Positions 1-5,188 of a DNA stretch of 8,098 nucleotides are shown here, piece by piece (the first letter of the stretch is position 1; the number at the start of each line of letters is the position of its first letter). The notes below the pieces were generated by a model that saw only the letters and a list, made by a program, of their open reading frames with translations, did no database searches and had not been told where the DNA came from. The position numbers were made by a program, and so were the translations under genes. This DNA is from an uncultured Clostridia bacterium. Its GTDB lineage: Bacteria > Bacillota > Clostridia > Oscillospirales > Oscillospiraceae. Location: contig CAMGRA010000036.1 of assembly GCA_946061345.1 (NCBI GenBank), positions 1 through 8,098 on the forward strand, given 5' to 3'.

Positions 1-574
1 GGGGCTTTTCTCCCGTCAGATCGACGATGGTGGATTCCACCCCCACCTCACAGGGGCCGCCGTCGATGATAGCGTCGATCCTGCCGCCGGTGCCGTAGTC
101 GTGGAGGACGTGGGCGGCGGTAGTGGTGGAGGGCTTGCCGGAGAGATTGGCGGAGGGTGCGGCAATGGGCACGCCCGCCGCACGGATCAGCTCACGGGTC
201 ACCTGGGTCTTGGGACAGCGGACAGCCACGGTAGAAAGCCCCGCCGTGGTCCGTTTGGGAACACAGGGGTTTACCGGCAGCACCATGGTCAAGGGCCCCG
301 GCCAGAAGCGTTCGGCCAGATGCCAGGCTGCCTCGGGAATATCATGGCAGTAGCGGGTCAGCTCTTCCGCGCAGGAGATATGGATGATGAGGGGATTGTC
401 CTGGGGACGTCCCTTGGCGATAAAGATTTTCGCCACCGCTTCTTCATCCATGGCGTTGGCGCCCAGGCCGTAGACCGTCTCCGTGGGGATGGCGACCAGG
501 CCGCCCGCGCGGATGATCTCCGCCGCCTGGGGAACGGTGGCGGGGTCGCTGGCAGGAAGGATCAGAGTTTTCAT
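1..574 (-). CDS. tsaC: L-threonylcarbamoyladenylate synthase (Sua5/YrdC/TsaC/YwlC), C-terminus cut by window edge
   Basis: Makes threonylcarbamoyl-AMP from threonine, bicarbonate and ATP in the cytoplasm, the first step of t6A37 modification of ANN-decoding tRNAs. 191 codons are visible from the ATG at 574-572. Family motifs are present: PTETVYGLG (residues 30-38), KGRP (54-57, the nucleotide-binding K-x-R), PGPLT (92-96), APSANLSG (139-146, the S-x-N) and ESTIVD (180-185). The reading frame is still open at base 1. It is therefore not possible to say whether this is the short TsaC form (about 190-210 aa) or the long Sua5/YwlC form with an extra C-terminal domain. The ATG overlaps the prfA stop codon as ATGA, and a GGTGA sequence a few bases upstream inside prfA can serve as ribosome binding site, so translation is probably coupled to prfA. 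Family assignment is secure; the short or long subtype is open. Confidence 0.95.
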   Translation of the reverse strand, partial: MKTLILPASDPATVPQAAEIIRAGGLVAIPTETVYGLGANAMDEEAVAKIFIAKGRPQDNPLIIHISCAEELTRYCHDIPEAAWHLAERFWPGPLTMVLPVNPCVPKRTTAGLSTVAVRCPKTQVTRELIRAAGVPIAAPSANLSGKPSTTTAAHVLHDYGTGGRIDAIIDGGPCEVGVESTIVDLTGEKP

Positions 575-1641
575 TGCGCTTCACCGCTTTCACGGAGTTT
601 TTCCGCCTGGTCGGCGCTGACCAAGGCGTCGATGAGTTCGTCCAGGTCGCCGTTCATCACGGCGTCGAGCTTATAGAGCGTCAGGCCGATGCGGTGGTCG
701 GTGACGCGGCTCTGGGGGAAGTTGTAGGTGCGGATCTTTTCGTTGCGCATCCCCATGCCCACCTGACTGCGGCGCTGCCCGGAGTATTCCGACTCAATGC
801 GCTCCTGCTCCATCTGATAGAGCTTGGAGGAGAGCATGAGCATACATTTTTCGCGGTTTTGGAACTGGCTGCGCTCCTCCTGACAGGCAACGACGATGCC
901 CGTGGGCTTGTGGATGAGCCGCACGGCGGAGGAGGTCTTATTGATGTGCTGACCGCCCGCACCGGAGGAACGGTAGACCTGCATCTCAATGTCCTCGGGG
1001 CGGATATCCACGTCGGCCTCCTCCATTTCGGGAAGCACCGCCACGGTGGCAGTGGAGGTGTGGATGCGTCCGCCGGACTCGGTCTCGGGGACCCGCTGGA
1101 CCCGGTGGACGCCGGATTCAAATTTCAGCCGCGACCAGGCACCGCTGCCGCGAATTTCAAAATCCGCCTCCTTGATGCCGCCCAATTCCGTCTCGTTGTA
1201 GTTCAAAAGCTGGATCGTCCAGCCCTTGGCGGCGGCGTAGAGGTTATACATACGGAACAGGCTGTGGGCAAAGAGGGCGCTTTCCTCGCCGCCGACGCCG
1301 CCGCGGATCTCCATAATGACGCTCTTGTCGTCGTTGGGGTCGTGGGGCAGCAGGAGAAGCTTCAATTCCTGCTCCAGATCCTCACTGCGCTTTTTGGCGG
1401 CGGAAAATTCCTCCTGGCAGAATTCCTTCATGTCCGGGTCGGCGCTCATCAGCTCCAACGCGTCGTCCATGTCCTGTCTGGCGCGCAGATAGGCCCGGTA
1501 GGCCGTCACCACCGGTTCCAGCTCCTTCTGCTCCTTCAGATAGGCTGCCGCCTTTTTCGGGTCGGCGTAAAAATCGGGCTGCTCCGCACGGGCACACAGC
1601 TCGATATATTTTTCTTCCACCAGTTTCAGCTTGTCCAGCAT
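571..1641 (-). CDS. prfA: Peptide chain release factor 1 (RF1)
   Basis: Recognises UAA and UAG stop codons in the ribosomal A site and triggers release of the nascent peptide. With the ATG at 1641 the product is 356 aa, the usual RF1 length. The N-terminal helical domain (about 1-100) is followed by the codon-recognition domain carrying the RF1-type P-x-T tripeptide (here PET, residues 185-187, within VPETESGG). RF2 would have SPF there. The peptidyl-transferase loop GAGGQ (GGQ at 229-231) is intact. An in-frame GTG 21 bp further upstream would add seven residues (MQELETS). The ATG is preferred because GGAG lies 6 nt upstream of it and MLDKLKLVEEKY is the normal family start. The gene has its own likely promoter just upstream and overlaps the next gene by 4 nt. 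PrmC, which methylates the GGQ glutamine and is often encoded beside prfA, is not in this window. Confidence 0.98.
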   Translation of the reverse strand: MLDKLKLVEEKYIELCARAEQPDFYADPKKAAAYLKEQKELEPVVTAYRAYLRARQDMDDALELMSADPDMKEFCQEEFSAAKKRSEDLEQELKLLLLPHDPNDDKSVIMEIRGGVGGEESALFAHSLFRMYNLYAAAKGWTIQLLNYNETELGGIKEADFEIRGSGAWSRLKFESGVHRVQRVPETESGGRIHTSTATVAVLPEMEEADVDIRPEDIEMQVYRSSGAGGQHINKTSSAVRLIHKPTGIVVACQEERSQFQNREKCMLMLSSKLYQMEQERIESEYSGQRRSQVGMGMRNEKIRTYNFPQSRVTDHRIGLTLYKLDAVMNGDLDELIDALVSADQAEKLRESGEAQ

Positions 1642-1647
1642 AGATGT

Positions 1648-1651
1648 CTCC
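1648..1651 (-). promoter_or_regulatory. Ribosome binding site of prfA
   Basis: GGAG on the minus strand with a 6-nt spacer to the ATG at 1641. It decides the start: the alternative GTG start at 1662 would place this site inside the coding region. Confidence 0.7.
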
Positions 1652-1676
1652 AATTCCTGCACGATTTATGAAAGAT

Positions 1677-1705
1677 ATTTTATCAGAAGTTTCTATTTTT
1701 GTCTA
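1677..1705 (-). promoter_or_regulatory. Probable sigma-A promoter of prfA (extended -10)
   Basis: On the minus strand the -35 is TAGACA (1700-1705, 5 of 6 matches to TTGACA). After exactly 17 bp comes the -10, TAAAAT (1677-1682, 5 of 6), preceded by TGA, which makes an extended -10 (TGn). Transcription would start near 1670, giving a leader of roughly 29 nt before the prfA ATG. The -35 lies in the last codons of rlmA and the rlmA stop codon (1693-1695) lies in the spacer, so prfA-tsaC can be transcribed independently of rlmA as well as by read-through. This is read by eye from consensus matches only. Confidence 0.6.
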
Positions 1706-2496
1706 CCATATACATTGAAAACCACCTCGGCGGTGTCGGAAAGACGCGCAGTCTGCTCCAGAGCCAGCGCTCCCTCCCGGGAGATACGCCAGGCGTGGGG
1801 CGTCATGTAGAGCAGATTCTGCACCATGGCGTGATCCTCCAGGGAGAAATCAAAGCGCAGCGTCTCCTCATGAAGGAGGCGAAAGCCGTCCAGCCGGGGA
1901 TGCAGGTCCTTTTCCCGCTCTAACACAGTGGGGTAGATGACGGATTTTAGGGCGGAAAGATGCTTTTCTCCCGCCAAAACCTGCAGGAAGATACTGTTTT
2001 CTTTCAGCACACGGGCAAATTCCACCTCCGCCGTCAAAGCGAACATGGAGAGCAGGCAGTCAAAGGAACCGTCCGCAAAGGGCAGATGGGCCGCTGTCGC
2101 CGTCAGCCAGCGGGCGTTTTTCTCCCGGACGGCGGCATAGCGCACCGCCTCCTTGGAAATGTCGATGCCCCAGCGCTCCGGCGCGTCCAGCTGGGACAGA
2201 TAATAACCCTCGCCGCAGCCCGCATCCAGAATTGACCGGGCATCGGGGGCGAACTGCTGCACCAGAACGCACAGGGTTTGGGCAATGGGCCCGTAATAGC
2301 CCGCGTCCAGAAAGGCCTTTCGCGCCGCCACCATTTTTTGCGAGTCTCCCGGGTGAAGGGAGTGCTTCTGCGTGACAGTCAACAGGTTTACATAACCTTG
2401 CCGCGCCACGTCGAAGCTGTGGCGGTTTTCACAGTGCCAGGCGGGTTTTTCCATGGTCAGCGGCTTGCCGCAGACGGGACAGATGGTTTGGATCAT
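1693..2496 (-). CDS. rlmA: 23S rRNA (guanine-N1)-methyltransferase, RlmA family
   Basis: SAM-dependent methylation of the N1 of a guanine in hairpin 35 of 23S rRNA: G745 for RlmA(I) of Gram-negatives, G748 for RlmA(II)/TlrB of Gram-positives, so G748 is the likelier target here. With the ATG at 2496 the protein is 267 aa, close to the 269 aa of E. coli RlmA. An N-terminal zinc site is formed by C6, C9, C22 and H26 (CPVC...CENRH). It is followed by the family signature around GYVNLL and the H-PGDS region, then a class I methyltransferase motif I, LDAGCGEGYY (residues 90-99), and a C-terminal MTPHAW typical of the family. There is no NPPY motif, so it is not PrmC. A start at 2538 would add 14 residues but lacks a ribosome binding site; the chosen ATG has GAGG 5 nt upstream. 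It is divergent from the deacetylase gene and lies 51 bp upstream of prfA. Confidence 0.93.
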   Translation of the reverse strand: MIQTICPVCGKPLTMEKPAWHCENRHSFDVARQGYVNLLTVTQKHSLHPGDSQKMVAARKAFLDAGYYGPIAQTLCVLVQQFAPDARSILDAGCGEGYYLSQLDAPERWGIDISKEAVRYAAVREKNARWLTATAAHLPFADGSFDCLLSMFALTAEVEFARVLKENSIFLQVLAGEKHLSALKSVIYPTVLEREKDLHPRLDGFRLLHEETLRFDFSLEDHAMVQNLLYMTPHAWRISREGALALEQTARLSDTAEVVFNVYGRQK

Positions 2497-2501
2497 AATT
2501 T

Positions 2502-2505
2502 CCTC
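2502..2505 (-). promoter_or_regulatory. Ribosome binding site of rlmA
   Basis: GAGG (minus strand) 5 nt before the ATG at 2496. It supports this start over the in-frame ATG at 2538. A second SD-like GGAGG at 2512-2516 is too far from the ATG (15 nt) and forms one arm of an inverted repeat. Confidence 0.65.
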
Positions 2506-2510
2506 ACTTT

Positions 2511-2532
2511 TCCTCCGCGAAAAAACGGAGGA
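2511..2532. repeat. Short inverted repeat in the rlmA leader
   Basis: A perfect 7-bp inverted repeat: TCCTCCG at 2511-2517 and CGGAGGA at 2526-2532, with an 8-nt loop. In an rlmA transcript starting in the divergent promoter region it would fold into a hairpin just upstream of the Shine-Dalgarno site, and its 3' arm contains an SD-like GGAGG. It could affect translation or be chance; no regulator-binding consensus is recognised. Confidence 0.4.
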
Positions 2533-2567
2533 GTACATATACTACAAGACGGAAAGGGGCGTGGAAT
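2532..2567. promoter_or_regulatory. Possible divergent promoter region for rlmA and the deacetylase
   Basis: This AT-rich patch in the 71-bp divergent gap holds TATACT at 2538-2543 on the plus strand (-10-like, toward the deacetylase). Overlapping it on the minus strand is TAGTAT at 2544-2539 (-10-like, toward rlmA). No convincing -35 is seen for either at 16-18 bp, so both assignments are weak. AAAGGGG at 2553-2559 is the ribosome binding site for the deacetylase ATG at 2568. Confidence 0.3.
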
Positions 2568-3404
2568 ATGCGCAGGTTTTTGTGTTGGCTCTGCCTTTGC
2601 GTGCTTTTGACGACGCCTGCGTGGGCGCAGGAGGAAGAGGGCGGAAAGTATCTGGCCCTGACCTTTGACGACGGCCCCTCGGGACGCTTTACCAGCGCGC
2701 TGCTGGAGGGCCTGGCGGAACGGGAGGTCCATGCGACCTTTTTTCTCTGCGGTTACCGGGTGGATCAGTATCCTACTCTGGCGGCAGAGATCGCTCAGGA
2801 GGGCCACGAGATCGGGCTTCACGGCAACGCCCATCGGTTTTTTACCGAAATGGGGCCGCAGGAGGTCTGCGCCGACCTGAGCACTGCCCGGGAAAAGCTC
2901 TTCGCCGCTACGGGGCAGTCGCCGACGCTCATGCGGCCGCCCGGAGGTCTTTACGACCTGGAGGTCCTGAAAAAAACTGACTGCGCCGATCTTCCCATCG
3001 TACTCTGGTCGGTGGATCCCCAGGACTGGTGCTGCAGCGACGGCGGCAAGGTTGCCGCCCGGGTGATCCAAAAGGCGAAAAACGGCGACATCATCCTGAT
3101 GCATGATATGTCGACTTCCAGCGTGCAGGCGGCGTTTCAGATCATCGACACCCTGGAGGGCCGGGGCTTTGAATTCGTCACGGTCAGCGAGCTTGCCTAC
3201 CTGGCCGGGACGGAAATGAAGGGCACGGAGGCCTATTACAATTTTACGGTTGACGAGAAGAATGCCTCGATCTCCGAACGGGTGGCGGAGACGGAGCCCT
3301 GCGCAAAGTTGGGCTTTCCGCCGCCCCGTCCGCGCAAAGCTGCGTTGAGGGACTTGACGAGGCCGCGCAGATCGCCGTTCAGGCAGCCCAGGGCATATTT
3401 ATAG
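2568..3404 (+). CDS. Secreted polysaccharide deacetylase (NodB/CE4 family) with an antisense-encoded tail
   Basis: Metal-dependent N-deacetylase, probably acting on peptidoglycan sugars (GlcNAc or MurNAc) outside the membrane; the exact substrate cannot be read from sequence. A signal peptide runs over residues 1-20 (basic MRR, hydrophobic core, AWA before QEEE). All five CE4 motifs are present: TFDDGP (32-37, D34 base and D35 metal), HGNAH (H85 and H89 metal ligands), RPPGG (123-127), DPQDW (150-154) and LMHD (177-180). The first variable residue of motif 2 is Gly rather than the common Ser/Thr. The catalytic domain should end near AYYNF (222-226), but the frame stays open to a TAG at 3402-3404. 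This adds about 52 residues, rich in Arg and Pro, encoded antisense to the 3' end of alaX. AAAGGGG 8 nt upstream supports the ATG at 2568. The enzyme call is secure; the tail may be a stop-codon loss. Confidence 0.92.
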   Translation: MRRFLCWLCLCVLLTTPAWAQEEEGGKYLALTFDDGPSGRFTSALLEGLAEREVHATFFLCGYRVDQYPTLAAEIAQEGHEIGLHGNAHRFFTEMGPQEVCADLSTAREKLFAATGQSPTLMRPPGGLYDLEVLKKTDCADLPIVLWSVDPQDWCCSDGGKVAARVIQKAKNGDIILMHDMSTSSVQAAFQIIDTLEGRGFEFVTVSELAYLAGTEMKGTEAYYNFTVDEKNASISERVAETEPCAKLGFPPPRPRKAALRDLTRPRRSPFRQPRAYL

Positions 3405-4393
3405 TTCCCATCCTCGCCGGAAAAAACCGCGCAGGTCCCGCCGCAGCTTTTCAGCACGGCGTCCGTCAGACGGCGCAGGGCATCGGCGGACAGATCTTCC
3501 TCAAAAAGCAGCACGTTTCCCGCATTTGCAAGGCTTTTTGCCCGTTGGGCAAAGAGTTGGTTTTCCAACTGGACGATGCGGTATTGGGCCTGGGACAGCT
3601 CCTGGCTGACCCGGCGGACAGCATCGGCGGTGGCAAAGGGCTTGGCCGACAAGAGGCCGGAGATCTCGCGGTTCTGGTCGGCCACGGTGTTGAGATAGTC
3701 CAGTGCGCGCTTTCCGCAGAGCAGCTCAACGCGGGAGCCGTTGTGAAATTTCGTGGTGGACAGCAGCTTGACCAGACCGATTTCTCCCGTGTGGGACACG
3801 TGCAGGCCGCAGCAGGCGCACAGGTCCGTCTCGCCGAATTTTACCAGTCGCACCCAGCCCGACAGCTCCTTTTTGCTGCGGTAGGGGAGGGTGTGCAGGG
3901 TCTCGGTGTCGGGATAGAGGAATTCTGTGGCGATATTTTGGTAGATAACGTCGTTGACTTCGGTCTCCACATGGCGAAGCTGCGCGGCGGTCAGCTCTCC
4001 GCTGAAGTCGATGGTGATGACCTCGCTTCCCATGTGGAAGCCCACATTTTCATAGCCGAAATGGGCGCGGACGGTGCCAGAGACCAGATGCTCGCCGCTG
4101 TGCTGCTGCATGAGCATGAAGCGGCGTGCCCAGTCGATCTCCATGGCGACGGTTTGGCCTACAGGCAGCGGCGCGGCGCAGAGATGGACGACCTCGCCGT
4201 CACGGTCGCTGACGTCCAGCACGGAAACACCGTCCAGCGTCCCCAGGTCGCAGGGCTGTCCGCCGCCGGTGGGATAGAAGATGGTGCGGTCAAGCACGAC
4301 GGCCCAGCCGCCTTTTACTTCCTCGCAGCGCCGCACCACAGCGGTGCCTATCTTTTGGTATTGGTTTACATAATATAGCTTCTCCGTCGCCAT
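3236..4393 (-). CDS. alaX: Alanyl-tRNA editing protein, AlaX family (SAD + DHHA1 domains)
   Basis: Free-standing trans-editing factor that hydrolyses mischarged tRNA(Ala) (Ser-tRNA(Ala), possibly Gly-tRNA(Ala)) in the cytoplasm, backing up AlaRS proofreading. The 385-aa product has an N-terminal barrel with TGGGQP (about 42-47) and then the SAD editing domain with zinc ligands H98-x3-H102 (HSGEH) and C194-x3-H198 (CCGLH, equivalent to CGGTH of AlaRS). A helical linker follows (about 240-290), then a C-terminal DHHA1 domain with the glycine-rich RGRGGGKPNFAQGS signature (about 354-367). No aminoacylation domain is present, so it is not AlaRS. The ATG at 4393 is chosen because AGGAG lies 8 nt upstream. 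The in-frame ATG at 4411 lies upstream of that site, so starting there would leave the site inside the coding region. A good promoter precedes it. The 3' end converges on and overlaps the deacetylase frame by 169 bp, but the AlaX C-terminus looks normal and complete. Confidence 0.93.
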   Translation of the reverse strand: MATEKLYYVNQYQKIGTAVVRRCEEVKGGWAVVLDRTIFYPTGGGQPCDLGTLDGVSVLDVSDRDGEVVHLCAAPLPVGQTVAMEIDWARRFMLMQQHSGEHLVSGTVRAHFGYENVGFHMGSEVITIDFSGELTAAQLRHVETEVNDVIYQNIATEFLYPDTETLHTLPYRSKKELSGWVRLVKFGETDLCACCGLHVSHTGEIGLVKLLSTTKFHNGSRVELLCGKRALDYLNTVADQNREISGLLSAKPFATADAVRRVSQELSQAQYRIVQLENQLFAQRAKSLANAGNVLLFEEDLSADALRRLTDAVLKSCGGTCAVFSGEDGNYKYALGCLNGDLRGLVKSLNAALRGRGGGKPNFAQGSVSATRSEIEAFFSSTVKL

Positions 4394-4401
4394 GGTTCTT
4401 T

Positions 4402-4406
4402 CTCCT
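4402..4406 (-). promoter_or_regulatory. Ribosome binding site of alaX
   Basis: AGGAG on the minus strand, 8 nt before the ATG at 4393. It decides between the two in-frame ATG codons in favour of the downstream one. Confidence 0.75.
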
Positions 4407-4426
4407 ATCATATATTTGTGCTATTT

Positions 4427-4455
4427 ATTATACCAAATCCTTCCGCAAAAAACAA
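4427..4455 (-). promoter_or_regulatory. Sigma-A promoter of alaX
   Basis: On the minus strand the -10 is a perfect TATAAT (4427-4432) preceded by TGG, an extended -10. With a 17-bp spacer the -35 is TTGTTT (4450-4455, matching the TTG core). The predicted start near 4420 gives a leader of about 27 nt carrying the AGGAG site. It lies in the gap between alaX and the terminator of the ygfK-pcp unit, so alaX appears to be a monocistronic unit. Confidence 0.75.
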
Positions 4456-4503
4456 CGTCGCAGAAAAACATTCCGGCGGCGGGAAAAGTACAGGTAATGA
4501 TCG

Positions 4504-4541
4504 AAAAAACGGCTGCTCCCGGGACCGGGAGCGGCCGTTTT
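4504..4541 (-). terminator. Intrinsic terminator of the ygfK-pcp transcription unit
   Basis: Inverted repeat with arms at 4506-4522 and 4525-4541. Of 17 positions all pair except one (a C.A mismatch in the minus-strand RNA, G.U in the plus-strand RNA). The inner stem is GC-rich (CTCCCGG / CCGGGAG), and on the minus strand it is followed by a run of six T (4509-4504). It lies 12 bp beyond the pcp stop codon, the expected place for Rho-independent termination. It also insulates alaX from upstream transcription. Confidence 0.9.
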
Positions 4542-4553
4542 CAAACAAGTTTT

Positions 4554-5153
4554 TCAGCACACGGAGATAGCGGCGGTCAGAGCAGCCGCTATTTGCTCCA
4601 AGGCCATGGCGGGAGCGTTCTCCTTTGCCTGCTCCGGCAGGAACGGTACGTGGACAAAGCCGACCTTTGTCTGAGTTCCATGGTAATGGTGGAGCAGGGA
4701 ATAGAGCACGTCGTTGCAGACGAAAGTGCCTGCGGAGTACGAAAGTGCGGCGGAGATCCCAGCGCCATTGATGGCTTCGACCATTGCCCGGACGGGGACC
4801 GTCGAAAAATAGGCGGCGGGAGCGTCCTTAACCACGGGGACGTCGGAGGGCTGGTTTCCGGCATTGTCCGGGATCCTTGCCTCGCGGAGGTTGATGGCCA
4901 CCACTTCCGGGGTGACGCCGCTCCTTCCGCCTGCCTGCCCGATGCACAGTATCACATCCGGCTGCAGCCTCTCCGCTGCCGCCAACACCGTTTCCGCAGC
5001 CAGGCCAAAGACGGTGGGGATCTGCAGCTTGGTCAGGCGGCAGGCGCCGATCTCCTCCGGCAGCAGACGAACCGCCTCCCAGGAGGGGTTGACCGTCTCG
5101 CCGCCGAAGGGGTCAAAGCCGGTGATCAAGAGCTTTTTTCTTGCTTCGCTCAT
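4554..5153 (-). CDS. pcp: Pyroglutamyl peptidase I (pyrrolidone-carboxylate peptidase, C15)
   Basis: Cytoplasmic cysteine peptidase that removes N-terminal pyroglutamate (5-oxoproline) from peptides. The 199-aa product begins MSEARKKLLITGFDPFGGE, the standard start of the family. The catalytic triad is visible: E83 (GVTPEVVAIN), C146 (GTFVCNDVLY) and H168 (GFVHVPFLP), in the usual order and spacing. The ATG at 5153 is preceded by a modest GAAGG-like site. An in-frame TTG at 5192 overlapping the ygfK stop would add 13 residues unlike family members and is less likely, although such a TTGA overlap would give coupling. The gene lies 35 bp downstream of ygfK on the same strand and is followed by a strong terminator, so it is the last gene of that operon. 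At 199 aa it is a little shorter than the typical 210-215 aa, mainly at the C-terminus. Confidence 0.95.
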   Translation of the reverse strand: MSEARKKLLITGFDPFGGETVNPSWEAVRLLPEEIGACRLTKLQIPTVFGLAAETVLAAAERLQPDVILCIGQAGGRSGVTPEVVAINLREARIPDNAGNQPSDVPVVKDAPAAYFSTVPVRAMVEAINGAGISAALSYSAGTFVCNDVLYSLLHHYHGTQTKVGFVHVPFLPEQAKENAPAMALEQIAAALTAAISVC

Positions 5154-5188
5154 AAAGCCTTCACACCAAAACGGCCCGGGGTCTCCGA

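Noticed and set aside
574..1671. A 365-codon open frame on the plus strand opposite prfA
   Set aside because: Its composition is typical of antisense translation and it has no motifs; RF1 on the other strand is unmistakable.
1693..2496. Calling this methyltransferase PrmC because it is next to prfA
   Set aside because: It lacks NPPY and has the C6/C9/C22/H26 zinc site and RlmA-type signatures.
2493..3104. A minus-strand frame opposite the deacetylase that extends into the rlmA leader
   Set aside because: The plus-strand frame carries a signal peptide and all five CE4 motifs. The minus-strand product shows nothing recognisable and would run over the rlmA start.
3284..3322. GC-rich imperfect hairpin near the alaX/deacetylase overlap, considered as a bidirectional terminator
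   Set aside because: It lies inside the conserved glycine/lysine-rich DHHA1 coding segment of alaX, is interrupted by bulges and has no U-tract on either strand.
3545..4378. A 277-codon open frame on the plus strand opposite alaX
   Set aside because: Antisense shadow of the AlaX coding frame; no domain and no separate support.
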